NCBI RefSeq assembly: GCF_014323725.1
Contig: NZ_JABVED010000007.1
Coordinates: 1 to 64,000 of the forward strand
DNA length: 64,000 nucleotides
Origin: Actinokineospora xionganensis
GTDB taxonomy: Bacteria; Actinomycetota; Actinomycetes; Mycobacteriales; Pseudonocardiaceae
Reading direction: 5' to 3'
The notes beneath the pieces are model-generated. The model did no database searches and had not been told where the DNA came from. It was given only the letters and a program-made list of their open reading frames with translations. Made by a program: the position numbers and the translations under genes. Positions 51,718 to 61,145 of the stretch are shown one piece after another. Every line of letters begins with the position of its first letter. The stretch's first letter is position 1.

Positions 51718-52752
51718 CCCGCCGACAAGGCCGGCGAGAGTCTCGATCTCGGCTGTCGACCCGCAGCCGACGACGAGCATCGTCACACCGGCCTTCTCCC
51801 ACTGCCCGATCCGCGCGCGCACCCGCTTCGCGGTCCCGATGATCGCGATGTCGTCGACCAGTTCGTCCGGGATGACGGCGGCGGCCTCGTCGCGACGGCC
51901 GGCGCGGAACCGCTCGCCGACCTCGTCGACCACGGCCGCGTAGCCCATCCGCCGGAACAGCGTGGCGTGGAAGTTGAGCTCCGGCGCGCCCATGCCGCCG
52001 AGGTAGAGCGCGAGGACCGGCTTGATCCCCGCGTAGGCCGCGGCCGGGTCGTCGGTGACGATCACCTGCGCGCCCGCCGCCACCTCGAAGTCGGCCCTGG
52101 AGCGCCGCGCGCCGGGCGTCGCGAATCCCTCGTCGAGCCAGGCGTTGTACTGGTCGGCCATGCGCAGCGAGAAGTACACCGCGAGCCAGCCGTCAGCGAT
52201 CTCCGCGGCGAGCGCGACATTCTTCGGGCCTTCGGCACCGAGCCAGATGGGCAGGTCGGTTCGTAGTGGATGAGTGATCGGCCGCAGGGGTTTGCCGAGG
52301 CCCGTGGCACCCGCGCCGGTGTAGGGCAACGGGTAGTTCGGGCCGTCGGCGACCACCGGGGCCTCGCGGGCGAGGACTTGGCGGATGATGTCGACGTACT
52401 CGCGGGTGCGGGCCAGCGGGCGGGCGAACGGCTGCCCGTACCAGCCCTCCACCACCTGCGGCCCGGAGACGCCCAGCCCGAGAATGGCGCGGCCCCCGCT
52501 GAGGTGGTCCAGGGTCAGCGCGTGCATGGCGCACGACGTGGGCGTGCGCGCCGAGAGCTGGGCCACCGACGTGCCCAGCCGCACCCGGCTGGTCGACGAG
52601 CCCCACCACGCCAACGGGGTGAACGCGTCCGAGCCCCACGATTCCGCCGCGAACACCGCGTCGAACCCGTGCCGGTCCGCGGCGCGCACAAGCTCCCCCG
52701 CATTGCCGGGCGGCCGCGCGCCCCAGTAGCCGAGCTGAAGTCCGAGCTTCAT
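51715..52752 (-). CDS. LLM-class F420-dependent oxidoreductase
   Basis: A 345-residue luciferase-like TIM barrel: LGLQLGYWGARPPGNAGELVRAADRHGFDAVFAAESWGSD at the N-terminus, RVRLGTSVAQLSARTPTSCAMHALTLDHLSGGRAILGLGVSGPQVVEGW in the middle, and PIWLGAEGPKNVALAAEIADGWL. These match F420-binding members. It stands where Rv3520c stands in mycobacteria, divergent from the DUF35-ltp genes, and shares their KstR palindrome. The substrate is not known. Confidence 0.9.
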   Translation of the reverse strand: MKLGLQLGYWGARPPGNAGELVRAADRHGFDAVFAAESWGSDAFTPLAWWGSSTSRVRLGTSVAQLSARTPTSCAMHALTLDHLSGGRAILGLGVSGPQVVEGWYGQPFARPLARTREYVDIIRQVLAREAPVVADGPNYPLPYTGAGATGLGKPLRPITHPLRTDLPIWLGAEGPKNVALAAEIADGWLAVYFSLRMADQYNAWLDEGFATPGARRSRADFEVAAGAQVIVTDDPAAAYAGIKPVLALYLGGMGAPELNFHATLFRRMGYAAVVDEVGERFRAGRRDEAAAVIPDELVDDIAIIGTAKRVRARIGQWEKAGVTMLVVGCGSTAEIETLAGLVGG

Positions 52753-52777
52753 CCTGACACCTCCTTGCGCCCAATCT

Positions 52778-52791
52778 TAGAACGTGTTCCA
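52778..52791. promoter_or_regulatory. KstR-type operator between the LLM and DUF35 genes
   Basis: TAGAACGTGTTCCA is a full match to TNNAACNNGTTNNA, 26 bp before the LLM start and 15 bp before the DUF35 start. Confidence 0.85.
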
Positions 52792-52805
52792 CTCGGAGGG
52801 TGACG

Positions 52806-53846
52806 GTGCCACTGAGCGCCCCGCTGCGTGTGGGGTTCGACTACACCCGGTCTCTCGGGCCGGTGCTGGGCCACTTCATGACCGAACTGCGTGCCCGGCG
52901 GGTCGTCGGCGTGCGCGGTTCGGATGGCCGGGTGCACGTCCCCCCGGTCGAGTACGACCCGGTCACGGCCGCGCCACTGAGCGAGTTCGTCGAGGTCGCG
53001 GCCGAGGGAACGGTCGTGACTTGGTCCTGGATGCCGAAACCGCTTGCGGGACAACCCTTCGACCGACCGTTCGCCTGGGCCATGGTCCGCTTGGACGGCG
53101 CGGACACCCCGCTGCTGCACGCCGTCGACGTGGCCGACCCGTCCGCGATGTCGATCGGCATGCGCGTCCGCATCCGCTGGGCGGCGGACCCGATCGGCGG
53201 AATCACGGATATAGCATGCTTCGAGCCGGCCACCAACCCGCTCCCCACGACTTATCCACAATTCGCCGAACCATCCACAACTCCAACGCGCCCCTCCCCC
53301 CAACCCGCCGGCGCCGATAGACTGGCCAGGGGCCGTCCCCCCGGTGAGGGCGGGGGCCGCGCGGGCGACGTGACGATGGTGACCACGCCCATTCACCTCG
53401 ACGTCGTGCACTCCGTCTCCCCCGAGGAAAGCAAGTACCTGCGCGCACTCGCCCACGGGAAGCTGCTGGGCCAGCGGTGTCCCAAGTGCCACAAGGTCTA
53501 CATCCCCCCACGCGGCGCCTGCCCGGTGGACGGCGTGCCGACCACCGACGAGGTCGAACTGCCCGATGTCGGCACTGTGACCACGTTCTGCGTGGTCAAC
53601 GTGCCGTTCCTGGGCCAGCGGATCAAACCGCCCTACGTCGCCGCGTATGTGCTGCTCGACGGCGCCGACATCGCGTTCCTGCACCTTGTCCTCGGCTGCG
53701 CGGCCGACGAGGTGCGGATGGGCATGCGGGTGCGTGCGGTGTGGAAACCGGCTGAGGACTGGGGAACGACATTGGAGAACATCGACCACTTCGCGCCGAC
53801 CGGGGAGCCGGACGCGCCGTACGAGACCTATGAGGGGCACCTTTGA
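52806..53846 (+). CDS. Double OB-fold (DUF35) protein, Rv3521-like, with an inserted repeat
   Basis: A 346-residue protein of two DUF35 units. The first (about 1-145: VRGSDGRVHVPPVEYDPVTAAP, DTPLLHAVDVADPSAMSIGMRVRIRW) lacks the zinc ribbon. The second (about 195-346) has it: GQRCPKCHKVYIPPRGACPVDG, with three Cys, then TVTTFCVVNVPF and HLVLGCAADEVRMGMRVRAVW. Between them residues 149-185 are encoded by the 110-bp dispersed element at 53251, read in frame as a Pro/Ser/Arg/Gly linker. The mycobacterial homologue, as I recall, is about 40 residues shorter. DUF35 proteins partner SCP2-type thiolases (here ltp4 and ltp3) in cleaving or transferring side-chain intermediates. GGAGGG five bases before the GTG at 52806 sets the start. 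Confidence 0.85.
   Translation: MPLSAPLRVGFDYTRSLGPVLGHFMTELRARRVVGVRGSDGRVHVPPVEYDPVTAAPLSEFVEVAAEGTVVTWSWMPKPLAGQPFDRPFAWAMVRLDGADTPLLHAVDVADPSAMSIGMRVRIRWAADPIGGITDIACFEPATNPLPTTYPQFAEPSTTPTRPSPQPAGADRLARGRPPGEGGGRAGDVTMVTTPIHLDVVHSVSPEESKYLRALAHGKLLGQRCPKCHKVYIPPRGACPVDGVPTTDEVELPDVGTVTTFCVVNVPFLGQRIKPPYVAAYVLLDGADIAFLHLVLGCAADEVRMGMRVRAVWKPAEDWGTTLENIDHFAPTGEPDAPYETYEGHL
53251..53360 (+). repeat. Dispersed 110-bp element, copy 2 (inside the DUF35 gene)
   Basis: Parts in order: CTTATCCACA, ATCCACA 22 bp later, a C-rich stretch with CCCCTCCCCCC, CCGATAGACTGG, and the hairpin region GCCGTCCCCCC...GGGCGGGGGC. Matches copy 1 nearly base for base in the last 40 positions. It has no stop codon in the gene's frame. 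Confidence 0.85.
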
Positions 53847-54859
53847 GCACCGAGGTGGCGGTCGTCGGCTTCGCCCAGGCCCCCCATGTCCGGGCCACCG
53901 AGGGCACGACCAACGGCGTCGAGATGCTGGTGCCGGTGTTCGCCGAACTGTTCGCCGAGACCGGACTGACGAAGGAGGACATCGGCTTCTGGTGTTCCGG
54001 CTCGTCGGATTACCTTGCCGCGCGGGCGTTCTCGTTCATCGCCGCGGTCGACGCGATCGGGGCGTACCCGCCGATCAACGAGTCACACGTGGAGATGGAC
54101 GGCGCCTGGGCGCTGTATGAGGCCTGGCTGAAGATCCGGACCGGCGAGGTGGACACGGCCCTCGTTTACGGCTTCGGCAAGTCGTCGGCGGGAGACCTCC
54201 GCCGCACCTTGGCCTTGCAGCTCGACCCGTACACGGTCGCTCCACTGTGGCCGGACTCGGTCAGCATCGCGGCCATGCAGGCCAGACTGGGTATCGACGC
54301 CGGGCTGTGGTCCGAGCGGGCGATGGCCGAGGTCGCCGCGCGAGCCCACGGCGGCGACGCGGTCGATCTGCTGGGTGAGCCGTATATCGCCGACCCGTTG
54401 CGCCGCCACGACTGCGCGCCGATCACCGACGGCGCGTCCGCGGTGATCCTCGCATCCGGTGAGCGCGCCCGAGAGTTGCGGGAACGGCCGGCCTGGATCA
54501 CCGGCATCGAGCACCGGATCGACTCCGGCAGCCTCGGCGCGCGCGACCTCACCACTTCACCGTCCACCGCGGCCTCGGCGCGAGCCGCGGACGTCGACGG
54601 CGTCGAGGCAGCGGAGCTGCACGCGCCGTTCACCCATCAGGAGATCCTGCTGCGCCAAGCCATCGGGCTCGGCGACGACGTGTCGGTCAACCCGTCCGGC
54701 GGCCCGCTGACCGGAAACCCCATGTTCGCCGCGGGCCTGTCCCGGATCGGCGAGGCGGCCCGGCTGCTGTTCGACGGACTGCACGGACGGGTCCTCGCCC
54801 ACGCGACCAGCGGCCCCGCACTGCAACAGAACCTTGTCTGCGTCATGGAGGCCCGATGA
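53843..54859 (+). CDS. ltp4: Thiolase-fold lipid-transfer protein Ltp4
   Basis: A 338-residue SCP2-type thiolase homologue starting TTG (overlapping the DUF35 stop as TTGA): VAVVGFAQAPHVRATEGTTNGVEMLVPVF, then TDGASAVILASGERA and NPSGGPLTGNPMFAAGLSRIGEAARLL. The classical first catalytic Cys region is replaced (YPPINESHVEMDGAWALYEAW), as in non-condensing members. With Ltp3 and the DUF35 protein it likely forms a steroid-CoA aldolase/thiolase complex (by analogy to Ltp2-ChsH2). It is the counterpart of Rv3522. Confidence 0.88.
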   Translation: MSTEVAVVGFAQAPHVRATEGTTNGVEMLVPVFAELFAETGLTKEDIGFWCSGSSDYLAARAFSFIAAVDAIGAYPPINESHVEMDGAWALYEAWLKIRTGEVDTALVYGFGKSSAGDLRRTLALQLDPYTVAPLWPDSVSIAAMQARLGIDAGLWSERAMAEVAARAHGGDAVDLLGEPYIADPLRRHDCAPITDGASAVILASGERARELRERPAWITGIEHRIDSGSLGARDLTTSPSTAASARAADVDGVEAAELHAPFTHQEILLRQAIGLGDDVSVNPSGGPLTGNPMFAAGLSRIGEAARLLFDGLHGRVLAHATSGPALQQNLVCVMEAR

Positions 54860-56004
54860 AGCAGCCCGCGGCCGTGCTCGGTGTCGGTCAGACACACCAC
54901 CGGGCCAAGCGGCTCGACGTGTCCATGGCCGGGCTGTGCCGGGAGGCGATCGACCGCGCGATGGCCGACGCGAACGTCGACTGGGACGGCATCGACGCCG
55001 TGGTCGTGGGCAAGGCGCCCGACCTGTTCGAGGGCGTGATGATGCCCGAACTGTTCCTCGCCGACGCTCTCGGCGCCGTGGGAAAGCCGTTGCTGCGCGT
55101 GCACACCGCGGGCTCGGTCGGCGGCTCGACCGCGAACGTCGCCGTGAGCCTGATCCACTCCGGCGTGCACCGCCGGGTGCTGGCCGTCGCGTTCGAGAAG
55201 CAGTCGGAGTCCAACGCCATGTGGGCGCTGTCGATCGCGCCGCCGTTCTCGATGCCGGTGGGCGCGGGGGCGGGCGGCTACTTCGCCCCGCACGTCCGCT
55301 CCTACATTCGCCGATCCGGCGCGCCTGAGCACATCGGCTCGCTGGTCGCGGTGAAAGACCGGCACAACGGCGCCCGCAACCCCTACGCGCACCTGCGTCA
55401 GCCCGACATCACCCTGGAGTCGGTGCGGGCGTCGACGATGCTGTGGGACCCGATCCGCTACGACGAGACGTGCCCGTCGTCGGACGGCGCCTGCGCCATC
55501 GTGCTCGGCGACAGTTCCGCCGCACACAGGGACTCCGCGTGGATCCAGGCGACCGCCATGCGCACCGAGCCGACGACCTTCGCGGGCCGCGACCAGGTCA
55601 ACCCGCGGGCGGGCCGCGAAGCCGCGCACGCGCTGTGGCGCGAGGCCGGGATCACCGACCCGCTCCAGGAGATCGACGCCGCCGAGATCTACGTGCCGTT
55701 CTCCTGGTTCGAGCCGATGTGGCTGGAGAACCTCGGTTTCGCAGCCGTTGGCCAGGGGTGGAAGCTCACCGAGTCGGGCGCGACCGCGATGGACGGGCAG
55801 CTCCCGGTGAACGCCTCGGGTGGCGTCCTGTCGTCCAACCCGATCGGTGCCTCCGGCATGCTGCGCTTCGCCGAGGCGGCGCTGCAGGTGATGGGCCGCG
55901 CGGGCGACCACCAGGTCGACGGCGTCCGCCGCGCCCTGGGCCACGCCTACGGCGGCGGGTCGCAGTACTTCTCGATGTGGGTGGTGGGCAGCGAAAAGCC
56001 GTGA
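54856..56004 (+). CDS. ltp3: Thiolase-fold lipid-transfer protein Ltp3
   Basis: A 382-residue SCP2-type thiolase homologue: AVLGVGQTHHRAKRLDVSMAGLCREAID, HTAGSVGGSTANVAVSLIHSGVHRRVLAVAFEKQ at the place of the nucleophile strand (Ser/Gly in place of Cys), CPSSDGACAIVLGD, and VNASGGVLSSNPIGASGMLRFAEAAL. It overlaps ltp4 as ATGA and is the counterpart of Rv3523. A terminator hairpin overlaps its stop. Confidence 0.88.
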   Translation: MKQPAAVLGVGQTHHRAKRLDVSMAGLCREAIDRAMADANVDWDGIDAVVVGKAPDLFEGVMMPELFLADALGAVGKPLLRVHTAGSVGGSTANVAVSLIHSGVHRRVLAVAFEKQSESNAMWALSIAPPFSMPVGAGAGGYFAPHVRSYIRRSGAPEHIGSLVAVKDRHNGARNPYAHLRQPDITLESVRASTMLWDPIRYDETCPSSDGACAIVLGDSSAAHRDSAWIQATAMRTEPTTFAGRDQVNPRAGREAAHALWREAGITDPLQEIDAAEIYVPFSWFEPMWLENLGFAAVGQGWKLTESGATAMDGQLPVNASGGVLSSNPIGASGMLRFAEAALQVMGRAGDHQVDGVRRALGHAYGGGSQYFSMWVVGSEKP

Positions 56005-56026
56005 CCGCGTTGCGCGGTCACGGCTT
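55996..56026. terminator. Hairpin between ltp3 and cyp125
   Basis: AAGCCGTGACCGCG, loop TTG, CGCGGTCACGGCTT: a perfect 14-bp stem that includes the ltp3 stop and ends 9 bp before the cyp125 stop. It serves both convergent genes. Confidence 0.85.
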
Positions 56027-56034
56027 CGCGGGGA

Positions 56035-57255
56035 TCACTTGTACGCGACCTGGAACTCCTTGATGCCGTTGAGCCAGCCCGACCGCAGCCTGCGTGGCTC
56101 CCCGACCTTTCGGATGTCGGGCATGTGGTCGGCGATCGCGTTGAACATCAGATCGATCTCCATGCGCGCGAGGTTCGCGCCGACGCAGAAGTGCGCGCCC
56201 GTGCCGCCGAAACCGAGGTGCGGGTTGGGATCGCGGGTGATGTCGAACTTCTCCGGCTGGTCGAAGACCTCGGAGTCGTAGTTGGCCGAGCTGTAGAACA
56301 GGCCGACCCGCTGCCCCTTCTTGATCTCCACACCGCCCAGCTCGGTGTCCTGCTTGGCGGTGCGCTGGAAGGACACCACCGGGGTGGACCACCGGACGAT
56401 CTCGTCGGCGGTCGTCGACGGGCGCTCGGCTTTGTAGAGCTCCCACTGCTCCGGGTTCTCCAGGAAGGCGTGCATCCCGTGGGTGATCGCGTTGCGGGTG
56501 GTCTCGTTGCCCGCCACCGCAAGGAGAAGCACGAAGAAGCCGAACTCGTCGGACCCCAGGTTGCCGCCGTCGACGTTGGCGTTGACCAGTTTCGTGACGA
56601 TGTCGTCGGCCGGGCAGCGCTTGCGCTCCTCGGCGAGGTTCCAGGAGTAGCCAAGCAGCTCCATCGACGCGGCCTCCGGCTCGACGGAGTACTCGGGGTC
56701 GTCGTAGGCGATCATCTGGTTGGACCAGTCGAACACCTTGTGCCGGTCGTCCTGCGGGATGCCCAGCAGCTCCGCGATCGCCTGCAGCGGCAGCTCACAC
56801 GCGACGTCGGTGACGAAGTCGCCCGTGCCGGTCTCCTTGGCGGCGTGCACGATCCGCGCGGCGCGGCAGGCGAGGGCGTCCTTCAGGCTGTTGACCGCCT
56901 TGGGCGTGAACCCGCGGGAGACGATGCCGCGCAGCTTGGTGTGGTGCGGCGGGTCGATGTTGATCAGGATGTTGCGCTGCAGGTCGATCTTCTCGCGCTC
57001 CATGTCCGGCCCGAACCGGATGATCGCGGTGTTCTCCCACGTCGAGTAGAGCTCGCTGTTGCGCGAGACCTCCTTGACGTCGGCGTGCCTGCTGACCACC
57101 CAGTAGCCGTCATCGCCGAACCCCGCGGCGTTGTGCGGCTGGGCGTTCCACCACACCCCCGAAGTGCGCCTCAGCTCTGCGAACTCCTCGACCGGCACGC
57201 GCTGGGCGTACAGGTCCGGGTCGGTGAAGTCGAAGCCCTCGGGGATCTCAGCCAC
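56035..57255 (-). CDS. cyp125: Cytochrome P450 CYP125 (cholesterol 26/27-hydroxylase)
   Basis: A 406-residue P450. I-helix oxygen motif AGNETTRN (248-255), ExxR as EIVR (285-288), heme loop FGGTGAHFCVGANLAR with Cys357. The opening FDFTDPDLYAQRVPVEEFAELRRTSGVWWNAQ and the heme loop are close to mycobacterial CYP125A1, which oxidises the sterol side-chain terminus to the acid. The GTG at 57255 is chosen because GGAGG lies five bases before it; an ATG four codons earlier has none. KstR sites lie upstream, and divergent fadA5 follows as in Mycobacterium (Rv3545c/Rv3546). The redox partner may be FdxD at 26100. Confidence 0.93.
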   Translation of the reverse strand: MAEIPEGFDFTDPDLYAQRVPVEEFAELRRTSGVWWNAQPHNAAGFGDDGYWVVSRHADVKEVSRNSELYSTWENTAIIRFGPDMEREKIDLQRNILINIDPPHHTKLRGIVSRGFTPKAVNSLKDALACRAARIVHAAKETGTGDFVTDVACELPLQAIAELLGIPQDDRHKVFDWSNQMIAYDDPEYSVEPEAASMELLGYSWNLAEERKRCPADDIVTKLVNANVDGGNLGSDEFGFFVLLLAVAGNETTRNAITHGMHAFLENPEQWELYKAERPSTTADEIVRWSTPVVSFQRTAKQDTELGGVEIKKGQRVGLFYSSANYDSEVFDQPEKFDITRDPNPHLGFGGTGAHFCVGANLARMEIDLMFNAIADHMPDIRKVGEPRRLRSGWLNGIKEFQVAYK

Positions 57256-57269
57256 GGCTACCTCCATGC

Positions 57270-57283
57270 TGGAACAGGTTCTA
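57270..57283. promoter_or_regulatory. KstR-type operator, cyp125 side
   Basis: TGGAACAGGTTCTA is a full match to TNNAACNNGTTNNA, 14 bp upstream of the cyp125 start. Confidence 0.85.
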
Positions 57284-57360
57284 TATTCGATTTGAGCATA
57301 CGGTGTTAACTTTTGGAACCCCGGCAGCAAGATCGATCTCCGGTCAATCTTGCACCGTTC

Positions 57361-57374
57361 GAGAACCTGTTCTA
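57361..57374. promoter_or_regulatory. KstR-type operator, fadA5 side
   Basis: GAGAACCTGTTCTA matches TNNAACNNGTTNNA except the first base, 37 bp upstream of fadA5. With the site at 57270 the divergent gap holds one operator for each gene. Confidence 0.8.
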
Positions 57375-57375
57375 G

Positions 57376-58524
<1,149 letters not shown>

Positions 58525-58651
58525 CGCTGACACCCAGGCACAGAAACCGGGCACAGCAACCATCACCCACCGGCCACGGACCGAGCCCGACGGCCCGTTC
58601 AGAGTGCTTCGCCACCACCTCCGGCCCAGGCCAGGCAGGCAGGCAGGCAAC

Positions 58652-59554
58652 CTAGGCCCCATAAACAGGAGCAGCAGGCACAGCCTTGTCAAGCAGGTCC
58701 GCAACCACCGGCCCTAGTTCGGCCGGAGCCCAGCGAGCCCCTTTGTCCACCGAAGGCCCATGCCGCCACCCATCGGCGACAGAGACCTTGCCCCCCTCAA
58801 CCTCAAACACCCGCCCGGTCACCCCAGTGGATTCCACACTCCCCAACCACACCACCAACGGCGAGACGTTCTCCGGCGCCATGGCGTCAAACCCGGCGGA
58901 AGGCGCGGCCATGGCGTCAGCGAAGGCGGTCTCGGTCATCCGAGTGCGAGCAGCAGGAGCGATCGCGTTCACCGTCACCCCGTAGCGGCCGAACTCCGCC
59001 GCCGCCACCAAAGTCAACCCGGCGATCCCAGCCTTGGCCGCCGAGTAGTTCCCCTGCCCGACACTGCCCGACAAACCGGCGCCAGAGCTCGTGTTGATGA
59101 TCCGCGCGTCCACCGCCACACCGGCTTTGCTCTGCCCACGCCAGTGCTCAGCCGCGTGCCGCATCGGAGCGAAGTGCCCCTTGAGGTGCACCCGAATCAC
59201 CGCGTCCCATTCGGCTTCGCTCAGGTTCACCAGCATGCGGTCCCGCAGGAACCCGGCGTTGTTCACCAACACGTCCAGCCTGCCGAAAGCGTTCACCGCA
59301 GTGTTGATCAACGCACCAGCACCTGCCCAATCGGCAACATCGGACGTGTCGGCAACCGCCTCCCCACCCAGCGCCTCGATCTCGGCGACCACCTCAGCCG
59401 CCGGACCCGCCGAAGCGGATGAGCCGTCAAGCGCCGCCCCGAGGTCGTTGACGACCACCTTCGCACCCTCGGCGGCGAAGGCCAGGGCGTGGGCACGGCC
59501 GATGCCCCGCCCGGCGCCGGTGACGACGACGACCCGGTCTTGGCACAGCCCCAT
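58652..59554 (-). CDS. SDR oxidoreductase, Rv3548c-like
   Basis: A 300-residue SDR of the longer bacterial MFE2-like type: VVVVTGAGRGIGRAHALAF, VNNAGFLRDRML, and active-site NTSSGAGLSGSVGQGNYSAAKAG. A C-terminal extension GWRHGPSVDKGARWAPAELGPVVADLL is present, as in the SDR half of the fusion at 25.1-26.0 kb. It overlaps the upstream SDR stop by one base. Position next to fadA5 and echA20 matches Rv3548c; the substrate is probably a hydroxy-steroid or ring-cleavage CoA ester (inference). Confidence 0.87.
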   Translation of the reverse strand: MGLCQDRVVVVTGAGRGIGRAHALAFAAEGAKVVVNDLGAALDGSSASAGPAAEVVAEIEALGGEAVADTSDVADWAGAGALINTAVNAFGRLDVLVNNAGFLRDRMLVNLSEAEWDAVIRVHLKGHFAPMRHAAEHWRGQSKAGVAVDARIINTSSGAGLSGSVGQGNYSAAKAGIAGLTLVAAAEFGRYGVTVNAIAPAARTRMTETAFADAMAAPSAGFDAMAPENVSPLVVWLGSVESTGVTGRVFEVEGGKVSVADGWRHGPSVDKGARWAPAELGPVVADLLDKAVPAAPVYGA

Positions 59555-60303
59555 CAGTTCTCCCTGATATCGCTCGCGGACAGGAACGCGGGGACCTCGC
59601 CCCCGCCGTGCACCAGCAGCGTCGCCCCGGTGACGTAGGACGCCATCGGCGAGGCCAGGAACACCGCGCACGCGCCGATCTCGTCCGGCTCGGCGAGCCG
59701 TCCTATCGGGACGGTCGCCGCGACCGCGGCGACCCCTGCGTCGTCGCCGTAGTGCAGTTCGGCCAGCTCGGTGCGGACCATGCCGACCGCCAGCGCGTTG
59801 ACCCGCACGTCCGGCGCCCACTCGATCGCCAGGCTCGCGGTGAGGTTGTTCAGACCCGCCTTGGCCGCGCCGTAGGCGGCGGTGCCGGGCGAGGGGCGGG
59901 TGCCGCTGACGCTGCTCACCATGACGACCGACCCCGACCGCTCGGCCAGCAGCGGATACGCGCGCTGGGCGACGATCAGCGGGGCCAGCAGGTTCAGCTC
60001 GACGACTTTCGAATGGAACCGCGGGGACGCCTCGGCGGCTTTGGCGAACGGCGCGCCGCCCGCGTTGTTGACCACCGTGTCGAGCCTGCCGTAGCGCGCG
60101 CGGACGGTCTCGATCAGGGCGTCGACCTGTTCGGCGTCGCGCACATCGCACTGGACGAACTCGCCGAGCGGGACGTCCGGGCGGTTCCTTCCGCAGGTCA
60201 CGACGGTCGCGCCGGCTTTGCGGAACGACCGGGTGATACCCGCGCCGACCCCCCGCTCGCCCCCGGTCACCAGTGCCACCGAGTCCGGCAGGGACAAGCT
60301 CAC
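59554..60303 (-). CDS. SDR oxidoreductase, Rv3549c-like
   Basis: A 249-residue classical SDR: ALVTGGERGVGAGITRSF, VNNAGGAPFAKAAE, SSVSGTRPSPGTAAYGAAKAG, and ending GATLLVHGGGEVP. It is first of a two-gene minus-strand unit and divergent from echA20, with a KstR2-like palindrome between. The same arrangement (Rv3549c | Rv3550) exists in mycobacteria, where this block acts on rings C and D. Confidence 0.88.
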   Translation of the reverse strand: MSLSLPDSVALVTGGERGVGAGITRSFRKAGATVVTCGRNRPDVPLGEFVQCDVRDAEQVDALIETVRARYGRLDTVVNNAGGAPFAKAAEASPRFHSKVVELNLLAPLIVAQRAYPLLAERSGSVVMVSSVSGTRPSPGTAAYGAAKAGLNNLTASLAIEWAPDVRVNALAVGMVRTELAELHYGDDAGVAAVAATVPIGRLAEPDEIGACAVFLASPMASYVTGATLLVHGGGEVPAFLSASDIREN

Positions 60304-60342
60304 GGTCGCCTCCTAGCCGTGGTCGGGATCCACTGCTAACGT

Positions 60343-60360
60343 ACCAAGCAATCGCTAGGT
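60343..60360. promoter_or_regulatory. KstR2-like operator between the SDR pair and echA20
   Basis: ACCAAGC-AATC-GCTAGGT is an inverted repeat with one mismatch (18 bp). Its first 14 bases agree with the KstR2 consensus AnCAAGnnCTTGnT at 8 of 10 fixed positions. It lies 40 bp before the SDR and 22 bp before echA20. The genes on both sides are those controlled by KstR2 in mycobacteria. Confidence 0.6.
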
Positions 60361-60381
60361 TTGGAAGGAGGCGGGGCCACC

Positions 60382-61137
60382 ATGGGCATCACGACCAGCC
60401 GCGGCGAAACAGGTGTCACAGGCATCACAGTCGTCACCGTCGACTTCCCGCCGGTCAACGCGATCCCCGTGCGGGGGTGGTTCGACCTGGCCGACGCGGT
60501 GACCGACGCGGGCCGGGACGAGTCGACGCACGTCGTGGTGCTGCGGGCAGAGGGGCGCGGGTTCAACGCGGGCGTGGACATCAAGGAGATCCAGCGCTCC
60601 GACGGACACGACGCTCTTGTCGGCGCGAATCGGGGCTGTTATGCCGCGTTCGCCGCGGTGTACGACTGCGCGGTGCCGGTGATCGCCGCGGTGCAGGGGT
60701 TCTGCCTCGGGGGCGGAATCGGTCTCGTCGGCAACGCCGATGTCGTCATCGCCAGCGCGGACGCGACCTTCGGGCTGCCCGAAGTGGACCGCGGGGCGTT
60801 GGGTGCGGCCACCCACCTGGCGCGGCTCGTCCCACAGCACTTGATGCGCACGCTGTACTTCACCGGCCGATCGGTCGACGCGGCGACGCTGCTCCACTAT
60901 GGATCGGTGTACGAGGTGGTTCCGCGCGCGTCGCTGGATTCCGCCGCTTTGGCTCTGGCAAAGGAGATCGCGGCCAAGGACACCCGGGTCATCCGGCGGG
61001 CCAAGGAAGCGATCAACGGCATCGACCCGCAGCCGGTGCACCGCAGCTACCGCTTCGAGCAGGGCTTCACCTATGAGCTCAACCTGATCGGCGCGTCCGA
61101 CCACGCCCGCCAGTCCTTTCTGGACGGCACGAGCTAG
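60382..61137 (+). CDS. echA20: EchA20, C/D-ring CoA hydrolase of the crotonase family
   Basis: A 251-residue crotonase: DFPPVNAIPVRGWFDLADAV, LRAEGRGFNAGVDIKEIQ, VQGFCLGGGIGLVGNADVVIA and TFGLPEVDRGALGAATHLARLVPQHLM, with high similarity by eye to mycobacterial EchA20, which opens ring D of HIEC-CoA. AGGAGG is 11 bases before the ATG at 60382; a TTG at 60361 is an alternative. It begins a four-gene run echA20-ipdA-ipdB-ipdC. Confidence 0.92.
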   Translation: MGITTSRGETGVTGITVVTVDFPPVNAIPVRGWFDLADAVTDAGRDESTHVVVLRAEGRGFNAGVDIKEIQRSDGHDALVGANRGCYAAFAAVYDCAVPVIAAVQGFCLGGGIGLVGNADVVIASADATFGLPEVDRGALGAATHLARLVPQHLMRTLYFTGRSVDAATLLHYGSVYEVVPRASLDSAALALAKEIAAKDTRVIRRAKEAINGIDPQPVHRSYRFEQGFTYELNLIGASDHARQSFLDGTS

Positions 61138-61145
61138 AGGGGAAC

